Shown: positions 50,178 through 60,897 of the stretch, one piece after another
Layout: every line of letters begins with the position of its first letter
Numbering within the stretch: position 1 is the stretch's first letter
Assembly (NCBI GenBank): GCA_045593405.1
Contig: JAZNWN010000014.1
Span: 5,355-69,354, forward strand
Reading direction: 5' to 3'
Length of the DNA: 64,000 bases
From: UMGS1933 sp045593405
Lineage (GTDB): Bacteria; Bacillota; Clostridia; TANB77; CAG-508
Program-made: the position numbers and the translations under genes
The notes under the pieces: generated by a model
What the model was told of the DNA's origin: nothing
Database searches by the model: none
The model's input: the letters and a program-made list of their open reading frames with translations, nothing else

Positions 50178-51187
50178 ATGGATGACAATTTATTATTACC
50201 AGAAACTCAAAACCAGGAAGAAGAGTTTGCTGAAGTTTCATTAAGGCCTAAACTTATAAAAGAATATATTGGACAAACTAAAGTAAAAGAAAATATGAAG
50301 ATATACATTGAAGCAGCTAAAAAGAGAAAAGAAGCTTTAGATCATGTGTTGTTATATGGACCACCTGGACTTGGAAAAACAACTCTTGCAAATATAATTG
50401 CAAATGAAATGAAATCAAATATAAAAATTACATCTGGTCCTGCAATTGAAAAACCCGGAGATTTAGCAGCATTACTTACAGGACTTCAAACAAATGATGT
50501 TTTATTTATAGATGAAATACATAGATTAAATAGAAATGTAGAAGAAATTTTGTATCCTGCTTTAGAAGATTATAATTTAGATATAATCATAGGAAAAGGA
50601 ACTGAGGCAAAATCTATAAGAATTGATTTGCCAAAATTTACATTAATTGGTGCAACAACAAGAGCAGGTTCTCTTACTACTCCACTTCGTGATAGATTTG
50701 GAATAGTACAAAGATTAGAACTTTATGATGAAGAACAATTAAATACAATAATAAGAAGGTCAGCAGATATTTTAAATATAGAAATTACTGAAGAAGGAAG
50801 TTTGGAAATAGCTAAACGTTCAAGAGGAACACCTAGAATTGCAAATAGACTTTTAAAAAGAGTAAGAGATTATGCAGCTGTACTGGGAGATCGGAAAAAT
50901 AACAAATGAAATTGCAAAACTTGCTTTAAAAAAACTAGAGATAGATGATTTGGGATTAGATAATATAGACAGAAAAATATTAGAAACAATAGTTTACAAT
51001 TATTCACGGTGGTCCTGTTGGAATAGACACCTTGTCATTGACTATTGGGGAAGAAGCAGAAACTATAGAGGATGTTTATGAACCATATTTAATGCAAATG
51101 GGATTTATTGCCAGAACACCAAGAGGAAGAATTGTAACACCAAAAACATATGAACATTTAGGAATAGAAAAAATAGGAGGAATATAA
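50178..51187 (+). CDS. ruvB: Holliday junction helicase RuvB, needs two CGG +1 shifts
   Basis: AAA+ motor of RuvAB branch migration. The first frame runs to residue ~238: Walker A GPPGLGKTTLANIIA (~61-75), Walker B LFIDEIHR (~109), sensor GATTRAG. At 50892-50894 an in-frame CGG (GGA GAT CGG AAA) breaks it; skipping the C gives LGDGKITNEIAK. A second in-frame CGG at 51007-51009 (TCA CGG TGG) breaks the new frame; skipping that C gives YSGGPVGIDTLSLTIGEE, the conserved RuvB block, to the usual end (TPRGRIVTPKTYEHLG). Total ~335 residues, the family length. Everything else is intact. Either double programmed frameshifting or two identical assembly errors. Confidence 0.9.
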
Positions 51188-51188
51188 A

Positions 51189-52133
51189 ATGAAAAAAATC
51201 ACAATAATTGTACCATCTTATAATGAAGAAGAAGCATTGCCATATTTATACGAAAGACTAAATACTATGATGAATGATTTAAATCAATATGAATTTGAAG
51301 TTTTATTTGTAAATGATGGAAGTAAAGATAAAACATTAGAACTTATAAAAGAAATGAGAAATAAAGATACTAGAATTTCATATGTAAACTTTTCAAGAAA
51401 TTTTGGAAAAGAAACAGCTATGATAGCAGGTCTTGATTATGCAACAGGAGATGCAGTTATTTTTATTGATGCAGACTTACAAGATCCACCAGAATTAATA
51501 CCAGAACTTATAAAATGGTGGGAAGAAGGATATGATGATGTTTATGCTAGAAGAAGTAGTAGAAAAGGTGAAACTTTCTTAAAGAAATTTACATCAAAAC
51601 TATATTACCAAGTGTTACAAAGTCTAACAAGAGTAGAAATCCAAAAAGATACGGGAGATTTTAGATTATTAGATAGAAGATGTGTTAATGCATTAAAGAA
51701 AATGAGAGAATCTCAAAGATGCTCAAAGTCAATGTTTAGCTGGATAGGATATAAGAAAAAAGAAGTAATGTATGATAGAGACCCTAGAGTTGCAGGACAA
51801 ACTAAATGGAATTATAGAAAATTAATCGATTTAGCAATTGATGGAATAACAGCATTTACAACATCTCCATTAAGAGTATCTACATTCTTAAGTATACCAA
51901 CATTTTTATCATTTGTAATATATTTGATTTATATAATAGTAAAATGTATTACTAAAAATTGTGGAGTAGAAGGTTATCAAACTCTTATATTATTAAACTT
52001 ATTCTTTTTTGGAGTAATAATATTATTAATAGGAATTATTGGAGAATATTTAGGAAGAATTTTCAATGAAACTAAAAATAGACCATTATATTTTGTAGAT
52101 GAATATAACGGAGAAAAGGAACAAAATATATGA
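51189..52133 (+). CDS. GtrB/CsbB-like GT2 glycosyltransferase (polyprenol-phosphate type)
   Basis: 314 residues. GT-A domain: ITIIVPSYNEEEALPYLYERL (residues ~4-24), VNDGSKDKT, IDADLQDPPEL (~95-105), then RKGETFLKKFTSKLYY (~121-136) and two C-terminal membrane helices. The family loads glucose or another sugar onto undecaprenyl phosphate. It starts 1 nt after ruvB and overlaps queH. It is a clear paralogue of 57172-58096 and shows the same RKGE motif without any CGG, which helps to prove the frameshift there. Confidence 0.88.
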   Translation: MKKITIIVPSYNEEEALPYLYERLNTMMNDLNQYEFEVLFVNDGSKDKTLELIKEMRNKDTRISYVNFSRNFGKETAMIAGLDYATGDAVIFIDADLQDPPELIPELIKWWEEGYDDVYARRSSRKGETFLKKFTSKLYYQVLQSLTRVEIQKDTGDFRLLDRRCVNALKKMRESQRCSKSMFSWIGYKKKEVMYDRDPRVAGQTKWNYRKLIDLAIDGITAFTTSPLRVSTFLSIPTFLSFVIYLIYIIVKCITKNCGVEGYQTLILLNLFFFGVIILLIGIIGEYLGRIFNETKNRPLYFVDEYNGEKEQNI

Positions 52134-52684
52134 GATTATTATTACATACTTGCTGTGCGCCATGTAGTATATATTGTATAGATAGTTTACAACAGGAAGG
52201 AATTGAACCAACAGTATATTGGTTCAACCCTAATATACATCCATACATGGAATACAAAGCAAGGAGAGATACCTTAAAAGAATATACTAAAAATATAGGT
52301 ATAGAAACAATATTTGAAGAAGATTATGGACTAAAAGAATTTTGTAAAAATGTAATAGATGATTTGGAAAATAGATGTACGAAATATTGCTATAGAGTGC
52401 GTTTAGAACAAACAGCAAAATTTGCAAAACAGAATGGATATGATGCATTTACAACTACACTGTTAATAAGTCCATATCAAAAACATGAGGAATTAAAAGA
52501 ACTTGGTGAAGAAATTGCTAAGAAATATGGTTTGACTTTTCTTTATAGAGATTTTAGACCAGGTTTTAGAAAAGGACAAACAAAAGCAAGAGAACTAGGA
52601 ATGTATATGCAAAAGTATTGTGGATGTGTGTTTTCTGAGGAAGATAGATATTATAAACAAATTGAAAAGGAAAAGAATAATTAA
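52130..52684 (+). CDS. queH: Epoxyqueuosine reductase QueH
   Basis: 184 residues. LLLHTCCAPCSIYCIDSL (residues ~2-19) holds the CCxPC cysteines; ENRCTKYCYRVRLEQTA (~83) and KYCGCVFSEEDRYYKQ (~162-177) give the remaining metal and cluster ligands. It is the non-orthologous replacement of QueG and performs the last step of queuosine synthesis for tRNA wobble G34. It overlaps the upstream gene by 4 nt. The ruvB-queH proximity is common in Clostridia. Confidence 0.95.
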   Translation: MRLLLHTCCAPCSIYCIDSLQQEGIEPTVYWFNPNIHPYMEYKARRDTLKEYTKNIGIETIFEEDYGLKEFCKNVIDDLENRCTKYCYRVRLEQTAKFAKQNGYDAFTTTLLISPYQKHEELKELGEEIAKKYGLTFLYRDFRPGFRKGQTKARELGMYMQKYCGCVFSEEDRYYKQIEKEKNN

Positions 52685-52718
52685 TAATTGTAATTAAAAA
52701 TGTAGGAGTAGATGTAGT

Positions 52719-53558
52719 ATGAATATTTTTGAAAAGGTTCTTTACATATTACAAGTAGAAATGCAAACGCCTAAAGCTTTTGGTTGGTTTCATTTAATGT
52801 GGATATTTTTAATTATTATAACATTAATGATTTTATTTAAGTTTAAAAACAAATATAGTGATAAGCAACTGAAAGTAGTTTTAGGTATATATGGAATAAT
52901 TGCACTTTTACTAGAAATTACAAAACAATTAATATGGTCATTTAATTATAATACAATTACCAACACTGTTACTTGGGATTATCAGTGGTATGCAGCACCT
53001 TTTCAATTATGCACAACTCCAATATTTATATCTATAATATGCCTGTTTTTAAAAAATAATAAATTAAGAGATTCTTTATTATCATATATGGCATTTGTAA
53101 CTATTTTAGGAAGTATTGTTACAATTTTAATTCCAGATAGTTGTTTTACAAGTGATGTATTAATAAATATTCATACTATGTGGCTTCATTGTGGTAGTTT
53201 TGTAGTATCAGTGTATTTGCTAATAAGTGGTGCTGTAGAAATAAATAAAAACAACTTAAAAAAAGCTTTTAAGATATTTTTAGTATTTGTATTATTAGCA
53301 GAATTTTTAAATATATTTGTTTATAATATAGGAGTTCTAAATGAAGAAACATTTAACATGTTTTACATAAGTCCATACTTTACAACACATCTACCTGTAT
53401 TTAATACAATACAAAAAAATGTTCCGTTTATAATATATTTACTAATATATATTTTGGCAATAACTTTAGGAGCAACGTTGGTTTATTATATGGCTCATTT
53501 TATAACAAATATTATATGTAAAAAAGAAGGGAAAACAAAAGATGGAAAAAATTATTGA
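52719..53558 (+). CDS. YwaF/TIGR02206-like membrane protein
   Basis: 279 residues, about eight membrane segments. FGWFHLMWIFLIII near the start and WYAAPFQLCTTPIFI then TMWLHCGSFVVSVYLL fit the YwaF-type family (also related to TMEM164), whose function in bacteria is unknown. The stop overlaps the next start by 17 nt, so it opens the following membrane gene block. Confidence 0.7.
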   Translation: MNIFEKVLYILQVEMQTPKAFGWFHLMWIFLIIITLMILFKFKNKYSDKQLKVVLGIYGIIALLLEITKQLIWSFNYNTITNTVTWDYQWYAAPFQLCTTPIFISIICLFLKNNKLRDSLLSYMAFVTILGSIVTILIPDSCFTSDVLINIHTMWLHCGSFVVSVYLLISGAVEINKNNLKKAFKIFLVFVLLAEFLNIFVYNIGVLNEETFNMFYISPYFTTHLPVFNTIQKNVPFIIYLLIYILAITLGATLVYYMAHFITNIICKKEGKTKDGKNY

Positions 53559-54036
53559 AATAGATTTAATAAATAAAGATGATTTAGTAGAAAAATATAA
53601 TAAAAAAAATGTCTCTACAAAGTTGATAAATTATATTATAAAAGAAGCAATCTTTGCAAAAAGTTATGAAAAAATACAAATTATAATTAATAAGAATTGC
53701 AATATAGAAGATGATGCTATACAAATGATAAAAAAAGGATTACAAGAAGAATATGACAGAAGTATAGAAAAACGTAATATAAATAATATGAAACAATTAT
53801 GGCTATTAGCTTTAGGAATAATACTTTTGTTTTTATCGACTTTAATAAAACAAAATAATATATGGAAAGAAATATTATTAATTAGTGGTTGGGTTCCAAT
53901 ATGGGAAATGGTTGAAGTAGAACTCTTCCCAGATGTAGAAGGTAGAAAGAAAAGAAAAAATATTAAAAAATTATTAAAAAGTGAAATGATTGAAAGAAAT
54001 GTTGAAATAGAAGAAAAAACTTCATTAAATAGTTAA
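53542..54036 (+). CDS. Two-span membrane protein (164 aa), unknown
   Basis: Starts inside the previous gene after GAAGGG. The N-terminal ~80 residues are soluble and charged, then two membrane helices (residues ~87-102 and ~110-126, QLWLLALGIILLFLSTLI), then a basic and acidic tail (RKKRKNIKKLLKSEMIERNVEIEEK). It is translationally coupled to the YwaF-like gene. I recognise no family. Confidence 0.6.
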   Translation: MEKIIEIDLINKDDLVEKYNKKNVSTKLINYIIKEAIFAKSYEKIQIIINKNCNIEDDAIQMIKKGLQEEYDRSIEKRNINNMKQLWLLALGIILLFLSTLIKQNNIWKEILLISGWVPIWEMVEVELFPDVEGRKKRKNIKKLLKSEMIERNVEIEEKTSLNS

Positions 54037-54051
54037 TAATAGGAGAGAAAA

Positions 54052-55554
54052 TTGAAAAATAGATTTTTAAGAGATATTTTAATTATATTAGTAATTTTTT
54101 TATCAATTGCATCTGTTATATTCCCTAAGGAACTTAATAATTTAGATGAAATATGGAATTATAACTTTGCAAGAAATATTGCAGATGGATTACTTCCATA
54201 TAAAGATTTTAATATGGTAATAACACCTCTGGTTTCTATAATATGTGGAATTGTTTTAAAATTAACATTTAATGAATTAATAGTAATGAGAATACTGGCA
54301 GTATTGCTAATTACAACAATTTTGTATGTTACATATAAAATACTTAAAATTTTAAAAATCAACCAATATATTATAAATATATTGGTAATAGGTATATACC
54401 TATTATTCTATGAACACTTTTGCATAGACTATAATTTTGCAATATTATTAGTAATATTGATTACAGTGTATTATGAACTTAAAAATATATCAAAAGGAAA
54501 ACAATTTCTAAATTCAAATAAAAAAGACTTTTTTCTAGGATTATTAGTTGGTACAAGTATATTATTTAAACAGACAACAGGTTTATTTGTATCTTTAATA
54601 TTTATATTTTATAAATTGCTTCTTTCTTCAAAAAAAGAAGATTTTAAAAAAGCATTTAAGATAATATCTATAAGATTATTAGGTGTTTTAATTCCAGTAA
54701 TTTGGTTTATAATTTATTTAAGTATAAATAATATTTGGACTGAGTTTTTAGATTACGCAATTTATTCGTTAAATACTTTTACAAATAAAATTTCTTATTT
54801 AAATTTAATAAAGGGAAACTATGGCATTATAATATCGTTATTAAGCATATTAGTACCTTTAACAATTATAGCAATGTATTTTATATCTGTTTGTAAGAAG
54901 ATAAAAACAGATGAACAAAAAAATATATTTATATTATTTTGCTACAGTGTAGCAGCATTTATAGTAGTATATCCAATTTCTGACAGTATACATTTTCTAA
55001 TTGGAAGTTTTCCTGCAATTATTTCTTTATTATATATAATATGGTTATTTACAAAAAAGGTAATAAGTAATAATAATATAATTATATATATTAAGTATTT
55101 TTTACAGGGATTTGATATTATAAGCACAGCAGTTATAGTGGTTTATTCAATAATTATTATAGTTCAGTATTTTAATAATTGTGGACAATATAAAGAGCTT
55201 ACTCATTTTAAATATATACCAGCAGCTAGTGAGGATATACGAGAAATTGATAATTTTATATTACAACAAAATAATAAAGTATATGTATTAGATGCAACAG
55301 CAGCTCTATACATGATACCAATAAATAGATATAATAAAGATTATGATATGTTTAATAAAGGTAATTTGGGATCAAAGGGTGAAGAAGGACAAATTGAAAA
55401 ATTAGAAAAAGAGGAAGAAAACACAATTGTACTAATAATGAATGACAAGTATAAAAGAAATTGGCAAAATCCGGAGAAGGTAAGAGAATATATAATCAAT
55501 AACTGGACAAAGGTTGGAGAAATAGAAAATTTTGATATATATGAAAAATACTAA
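54052..55554 (+). CDS. GT39-like polytopic glycosyltransferase
   Basis: 500 residues from TTG 54052 after AGGAGAG. About ten membrane helices. The first luminal loop has the acidic pair LNNLDEIWNYNFARN (residues ~27-41), like the DE/DD motif of dolichyl- or undecaprenyl-phosphate-sugar-dependent transferases (GT39/GT83). A C-terminal extracytoplasmic domain follows (~385-500, VYVLDATAALYMIP). It probably moves a lipid-carried sugar onto a surface acceptor. The polyprenol-phosphate GT2 enzymes on either side could supply its donor. Confidence 0.65.
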   Translation: MKNRFLRDILIILVIFLSIASVIFPKELNNLDEIWNYNFARNIADGLLPYKDFNMVITPLVSIICGIVLKLTFNELIVMRILAVLLITTILYVTYKILKILKINQYIINILVIGIYLLFYEHFCIDYNFAILLVILITVYYELKNISKGKQFLNSNKKDFFLGLLVGTSILFKQTTGLFVSLIFIFYKLLLSSKKEDFKKAFKIISIRLLGVLIPVIWFIIYLSINNIWTEFLDYAIYSLNTFTNKISYLNLIKGNYGIIISLLSILVPLTIIAMYFISVCKKIKTDEQKNIFILFCYSVAAFIVVYPISDSIHFLIGSFPAIISLLYIIWLFTKKVISNNNIIIYIKYFLQGFDIISTAVIVVYSIIIIVQYFNNCGQYKELTHFKYIPAASEDIREIDNFILQQNNKVYVLDATAALYMIPINRYNKDYDMFNKGNLGSKGEEGQIEKLEKEEENTIVLIMNDKYKRNWQNPEKVREYIINNWTKVGEIENFDIYEKY

Positions 55555-55570
55555 AGAAAGGGAAGAGAAA

Positions 55571-57169
55571 ATGAAAATTAAATTTAAAAAAGAACATATT
55601 ATCGTAATCTTAATATTTATTATTGCAATATTTTCTCGAATATATTTATGGCCAAATACAATAAATGATGTAAATTGTGATGAGGCGATGACTGCTATTA
55701 ATGCCAAAGCCATAACAGAAACAGGAAAGGATATGTATGGAACAAGCTTACCTGTTTATTTTGAAACTTGGCTTTATGGAGGACAAAGTGCATTACTTAC
55801 ATATTTTATGGCATTATGTATTAAAATATTTGGATTTAATATTTTTGCTATAAGATTACCAATGTTAATAGTAAGTATTGTATCTATATTTATATTTTAT
55901 AAACTTATAGAAATTATTTTTAATAACAAGAAGATAACAATAATAACTACAGCAATTTTAGCAATAAATCCATGGCATATAATGCAATCAATATGGAGTT
56001 TAGATTGTAATATGTTTCCACATTTTTTATTACTGTCGATCTATATACTTACTAAGGGACTAAAAGATGGTAAAAATGGATTAATATATATTTCAATGTT
56101 GTTTTTTGGAATAACAACATATTCATATGGTATAGCGCTTTATGTTGTACCAATCTTTTTGGTTACATATATGCTTATTTCTTTAAAATATAAAAGAATT
56201 AAATGGAAAACTGTAGTAATATCAGCTTTTATAGTAATATTAATTTCATTACCATTAATAATAATGACAATTATAAATTTCTTTGATTTACCGGATTTAA
56301 CAATAGGAAAGATTACTATACAGAATTTTGAGTATTTCACTAGAAAAAGTGATATGATTATTTTTTCTGAAAACATACCAAAACAATTACTTGAAAATAT
56401 AAAAACTCTTTTTAAATTGATTATAATAAATGCTGATGGCCTAGTTTGGAATGCTATACCTACTATTGGAACAATATATCATGTAAGTATAATATTTGTT
56501 GTATTTGGTTTAATAGAATTAATAAGAGATAAAAATTCAAACAAAAATATAATTATATTATGGCTAATAGTAAGCGTTTTAATAGGTCTATTGATTAATG
56601 ATGTTAATATTAATAGACTTAATGTAATATGGTATCCTGTTATAATTTTAATAGGATTAGGAATATATAATATATTAAATATAATTAAATTTGACAAATT
56701 TTGTGTATTTATTTTAATTATAATATATGCATTTGGTTTTACTAATTTTAATATAGAGTTTTATAATAGCCATTGTGAAACAATAAAGAATTCATTTACA
56801 TGGTCTAGAGGTTTTTGTGATGCTGTAGAATATGTTACTAGCTTAGATAAAAATGTAATAATTGATTCTCAAATAGTTAAAAATGATAAAAACATAATTT
56901 TTTGTTTGTATTCATTGAAATATAATTTTGCGGACTATAGTTTTCTAGATAGAGAGATTTTATTAAATTACTATTATAAAATATCTAATAATAACTTTAT
57001 AAATATAATAAATAAAGATGATAAAATAAGAGTTCAAGATTTTGATAGAAATATTTTAGAAAATCATGTATATGTAACAAGTAAAGATAAGATAGAAGAT
57101 GTAGAAGATAAAGAAAATTATGAAATAAAAATATTTAATAATTATTATATGATAAATAGAGGGGATTAA
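55571..57169 (+). CDS. ArnT/GT39-like polytopic glycosyltransferase
   Basis: 532 residues from ATG 55571 (AAAGGGAAGAG precedes). ~11 membrane helices. NDVNCDEAMTAINAKAI (residues ~29-45) has the catalytic-type acidic residue of the first outer loop, and LPVYFETWLYGGQSALLTY the following family block. C-terminal soluble domain (~420-532). Similar role to the previous gene: transfer of a sugar from a polyprenyl carrier. It lies 2 nt before the GT2 gene that would make such a donor. Confidence 0.75.
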   Translation: MKIKFKKEHIIVILIFIIAIFSRIYLWPNTINDVNCDEAMTAINAKAITETGKDMYGTSLPVYFETWLYGGQSALLTYFMALCIKIFGFNIFAIRLPMLIVSIVSIFIFYKLIEIIFNNKKITIITTAILAINPWHIMQSIWSLDCNMFPHFLLLSIYILTKGLKDGKNGLIYISMLFFGITTYSYGIALYVVPIFLVTYMLISLKYKRIKWKTVVISAFIVILISLPLIIMTIINFFDLPDLTIGKITIQNFEYFTRKSDMIIFSENIPKQLLENIKTLFKLIIINADGLVWNAIPTIGTIYHVSIIFVVFGLIELIRDKNSNKNIIILWLIVSVLIGLLINDVNINRLNVIWYPVIILIGLGIYNILNIIKFDKFCVFILIIIYAFGFTNFNIEFYNSHCETIKNSFTWSRGFCDAVEYVTSLDKNVIIDSQIVKNDKNIIFCLYSLKYNFADYSFLDREILLNYYYKISNNNFINIINKDDKIRVQDFDRNILENHVYVTSKDKIEDVEDKENYEIKIFNNYYMINRGD

Positions 57170-57171
57170 GA

Positions 57172-58096
57172 ATGAAAAAAATATCAATTGTTGTACCATG
57201 TTATAATGAAGAAGATGTTTTAAAAATGTTTTATACAGAATTAATGAAAGTAATTAAAATGGTAGAAAAAGATTATGAATATGAAATCATATGTGTTGAT
57301 GATGGAAGTAAGGATAAAACATTAACTGTATTAAAAGATTTACGACAAGAAGATAAAAATGTAAGAATTATAAGTTTTTCCCGAAATTTTGGAAAAGAAG
57401 CAGCAATGTATGCAGGACTTAGTAATTCAGAGGGAGACTTAGTAGTTTTAATTGATGCAGATTTGCAACATCCACCAGAGACTATTTTGACAATGTTACA
57501 GGAAATTAATAATGGGTATGATATGGTTGCGACAAAAAGGAAAAATAGAAAACGGAGAGTCATTTGTAAAAAGTGCTTTTTCAAAATTATTTTACAGCAT
57601 TATGAAGAAATTTATGCCAATGGAACAAGGGGTTCAAGATTTTAGAATAATGACTAGAAAAGTAGTTGATTCTATAGTATCTTTAAAAGAATATAATAGA
57701 TTTTCTAAAGGAATTTTTAGTTGGGTTGGATTTAATATAAAATATTTAACTATTGATAATATACAAAGACCTGTTGGAAAGACTAAATGGAGTTTTAAGA
57801 ATTTGTTTAGTTATGCAATTGAAGGAATTGTATCATTTACAACAGCACCTCTTAGGATATCTACTATAATAGGAACAATAATATCTATTATATCAATTAT
57901 TTGTGCACTAATAATTGTATTTCAAACAATATTACTAGGAAAAGATGTTCCAGGATATGCATCTATAATTACATCTATATTATTTATGGGAGGAATTCAG
58001 TTACTAACGATAGGAATAGTGTCAGAGTATATTTCTAAAATGTATATAGAAATAAAAGAAAGACCTAAATATATAATTAAGGAAAAAATAGACTAA
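57172..58096 (+). CDS. GtrB-like GT2 glycosyltransferase, read through a CGG +1 shift
   Basis: Frame 1 runs from ATG 57172: ISIVVPCYNEEDVLKMFYTEL, DDGSKDKT, IDADLQHPPETI, to ATKRKNRK. An in-frame CGG follows (57553-57555, AAA CGG AGA). Skipping the C gives RKGESFVKSAFSKLFYSIMK and continues to 58096 with two C-terminal helices; total ~307 residues. The paralogue at 51189 reads RKGETFLKKF at the same place with no break. The family loads a sugar onto undecaprenyl phosphate, and the neighbours are GT39-like acceptor transferases. Confidence 0.85.
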
Positions 58097-58118
58097 AAAA
58101 GAAGGAAGATGAGTTTTT

Positions 58119-60787
58119 TTGAAAAAGTTAGTTTTAATTGATGGAAACAGTATAATAAATAGAGCTTTTTATGGAATTATGGGAAGTAAAATGCTTATGA
58201 CTGAAGATCGGAACATATACAAATGCAGTGTATGGTTTCCTTACAATACTTTTTAGAATACTAGAAGATATAAATCCTGAATATATGGCTATTGCCTTTG
58301 ACTTAAAAGCCCCAACTCATAGGCATAAATTATATGATGGGTACAAGGCTAATCGCCATGGTATGCCAGATGAATTAGCTATGCAATTGCCAATTCTAAA
58401 AGATGTTTTAAGAGCCATGAACATAGAAATAATTGAAAAAGAAGGTTATGAAGCAGATGATATTTTAGGAACACTTGCAAAATGGGGACAAGCACAAAAT
58501 TTAGAAGTAACAGTAGTTACGGGAGATAGAGATAGCTTTCAATTAGTGGATGAACACATAAATGTAAGAATACCTAGAACTAAAGCTCGGAAAAACTGAA
58601 ACGGAAAATTATGATGTGAAAAAAATAATAGATGAATATGGCCTTAATCCAAAAGATTTAATTGAAGTAAAAGGATTAGCTGGAGATACATCAGATAATA
58701 TACCTGGGGTTAGTGGAGTTGGAGAAAAAACAGCAATTAATTTAATTAAAGAATATAAAACAATTGATGGTGTATATGAGAATATCCAAAATATCAAAGG
58801 GAAATTAAAAGAAAAATTAGAAAATGATAAAGAAGTGGCTTTCCTTTCTAGAACTCTTGGAACTATTGATATAGAAGCTCCGATTGAAAAGGATTTAGAA
58901 AAAATAAAAGTGGAAGAGTGGGATAAGGAAGCGGTTCTAGATAAGTTTAAAAAACTAAAATTTAATCGCTTTATAGATAGATTTGATTTAAATAATGTAA
59001 GTACAAAACAAGAAGAAAGCTCTATTATTATTGATTATGAACAAATAGATAATATAGAAAAAATTAATGATTTAATTAAAGAAATAAAAGAAAGTAAAAA
59101 GTTATTTTACTATTTAAATACTGCAAATATAGATAATGACAAAGTAATTCAAAAACAAATATTAGGAGTTATTATTTATTCTGAAAAAGATAAAAAGTCT
59201 TATTTTATAAAAAATATAAAACTATTTAAAGAAATTTTTGAAAATAAAGAAATAATAAAAATTGGTTATAAACAAAAAGAAGATTATATCTTATTAAAAC
59301 AAGAGGAAATAAGCCCTAAAAATTTAATGTTTGATATAGAAATTGCAGGTTATATTTTAAACTCTACAATTAGCAAATATACTATTGAGTATTTAGCTAA
59401 TGAATATATGGGATTTGATTTAGAAGAATATTTAAATCAAAATAATGTTAAAGGGGAAGAACAATTAAGCTTATTTGATACTGGAGAGAAAGAAGATTTA
59501 AAACCATATGCTTATGTTTATGTAATAAATAAATTATACCAAGTATTAATAGAAAAAATGAAAGAAACAGACACTTTAAACTTATTTAATACAATAGAAA
59601 TGCCTTTAGTAGAGGTTTTAGCAGATATGCAATATCAAGGTATTTATGTTGATAAAAATGAATTAGTAGAGTTTGGTAATGAGTTAAAAGAAAAAATTAT
59701 TATTCTAACAAATGAAATTTATGAATTAGCTGAAATTGAATTCAATATAAATTCTACAAAGCAACTTGGTGAGATTTTATTTGAAAAATTAAAATTACCT
59801 GTTATTAAAAAAACAAAAACAGGATATTCAACAGATAGCGATGTTTTAGAAAAGTTGAAAAAAACACATCCAATAATAGAAAAAATATTAGATTATAGAC
59901 AACTTGTAAAGCTAAATTCGACATATGTAGAAGGAATTATTCCATATATAAATAAAATAACAGGAAGAATTCATTCTAGTTTTCATCAAACAGTAACTGC
60001 AACAGGTAGAATAAGTAGTACTGAACCGAATCTTCAAAATATACCTACAAGATTTGAACTTGGTAAAAAACTAAGAAAAGTTTTTAAACCAGAAAACAAG
60101 TGTATTTATATAGATGCAGACTATTCACAAATAGAGCTTAGAATTTTAGCACATATTTCTGAAGATGAAAATATGATAGAAGCATTTATTTCAGGAGAAG
60201 ATATTCATAAACAAGCAGCTGCAAAGGTTTTGAGTATTCCAATAGAAGAGGTAACAAAAGATGAAAGGTCAAAAGCAAAAGCTGTAAACTTTGGAATCGT
60301 ATATGGAATAAGTGATTTTGGTTTAGCAGAACAAATAGGAGTATCAAGAAAACAGGCAAAAGAATATATAAACCAATACCTAGAAAAATATTCTGGAATT
60401 AAAAGATTTATGGATACAATAGTTGAAGAGACAAAAGAGCAGGGATATGTAGAAACTTTATATCATAGAAGAAGATATGTTCCTGAACTTAAATCAAATA
60501 ATTATATGGTAAGGCAATTTGGACATAGAGTAGCAATGAATACACCAATTCAAGGGACAGCAGCAGATATAATGAAAATAGCCATGATAAATGTTTTTAA
60601 TAAATTAAAAGATAAGAAATCAAAATTAATTTTACAAGTGCATGATGAGTTGTTAATAGAAACATATCCAGATGAAGTAGAAGAAGTTAAAAATATATTG
60701 AAAAAAGAAATGGAAAGTGTTATAAAATTAAAAGTACCATTACTTGCTGATTTGTCAGAAGGAAGAGATTGGTTCGAAGCAAAATAA
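58119..60787 (+). CDS. polA: DNA polymerase I, needs two CGG +1 shifts
   Basis: TTG start at 58119 (KKLVLIDGNSIINRAFYG) after GAAGGAAG. In-frame CGG at 58209-58211 (GAT CGG AAC): skipping C gives TEDGTYTNAVYGF, the conserved 5'-nuclease block. A second at 58588-58590 (GCT CGG AAA): skipping C gives RTKAGKTETENYD. Total ~889 residues. The 5'-nuclease domain has GYEADDILGTLA, VTGDRDSFQL and LAGDTSDNIPGVSGVGEKTA; the middle 3'-5' exonuclease-like domain lacks the DxE residues (LFYYLNTAN), as in many Firmicutes; the polymerase domain has DYSQIELRILAH, KAKAVNFGIVYGIS and LQVHDELLIE. Replication and repair. Confidence 0.92.
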
Positions 60788-60810
60788 AAACATGAGATAA
60801 TTTAATAATA

Positions 60811-60866
60811 TGTAGGGGCGGTCTTTCACGTCCGCCCGAGGGCAGGGGTGAAACCCTGCCCCTACA
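60811..60866. repeat. Double TGTAGGGG-family palindrome
   Basis: TGTAGGGGCGGTCTTTCACG / TCCGCCC joined to GGGCAGGGGTGAAACC / CTGCCCCTACA; two hairpins back to back. Confidence 0.85.
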
Positions 60867-60897
60867 AAAGGATAATAAATGATAGGGGAGATTTGAT

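Noticed and set aside
58119..60787. polA, ruvB, pncB and the GT2 gene as ordinary pseudogenes
   Set aside because: Every break is the same single-base event at CGG and the rest of each gene is perfectly kept, which does not look like random decay.
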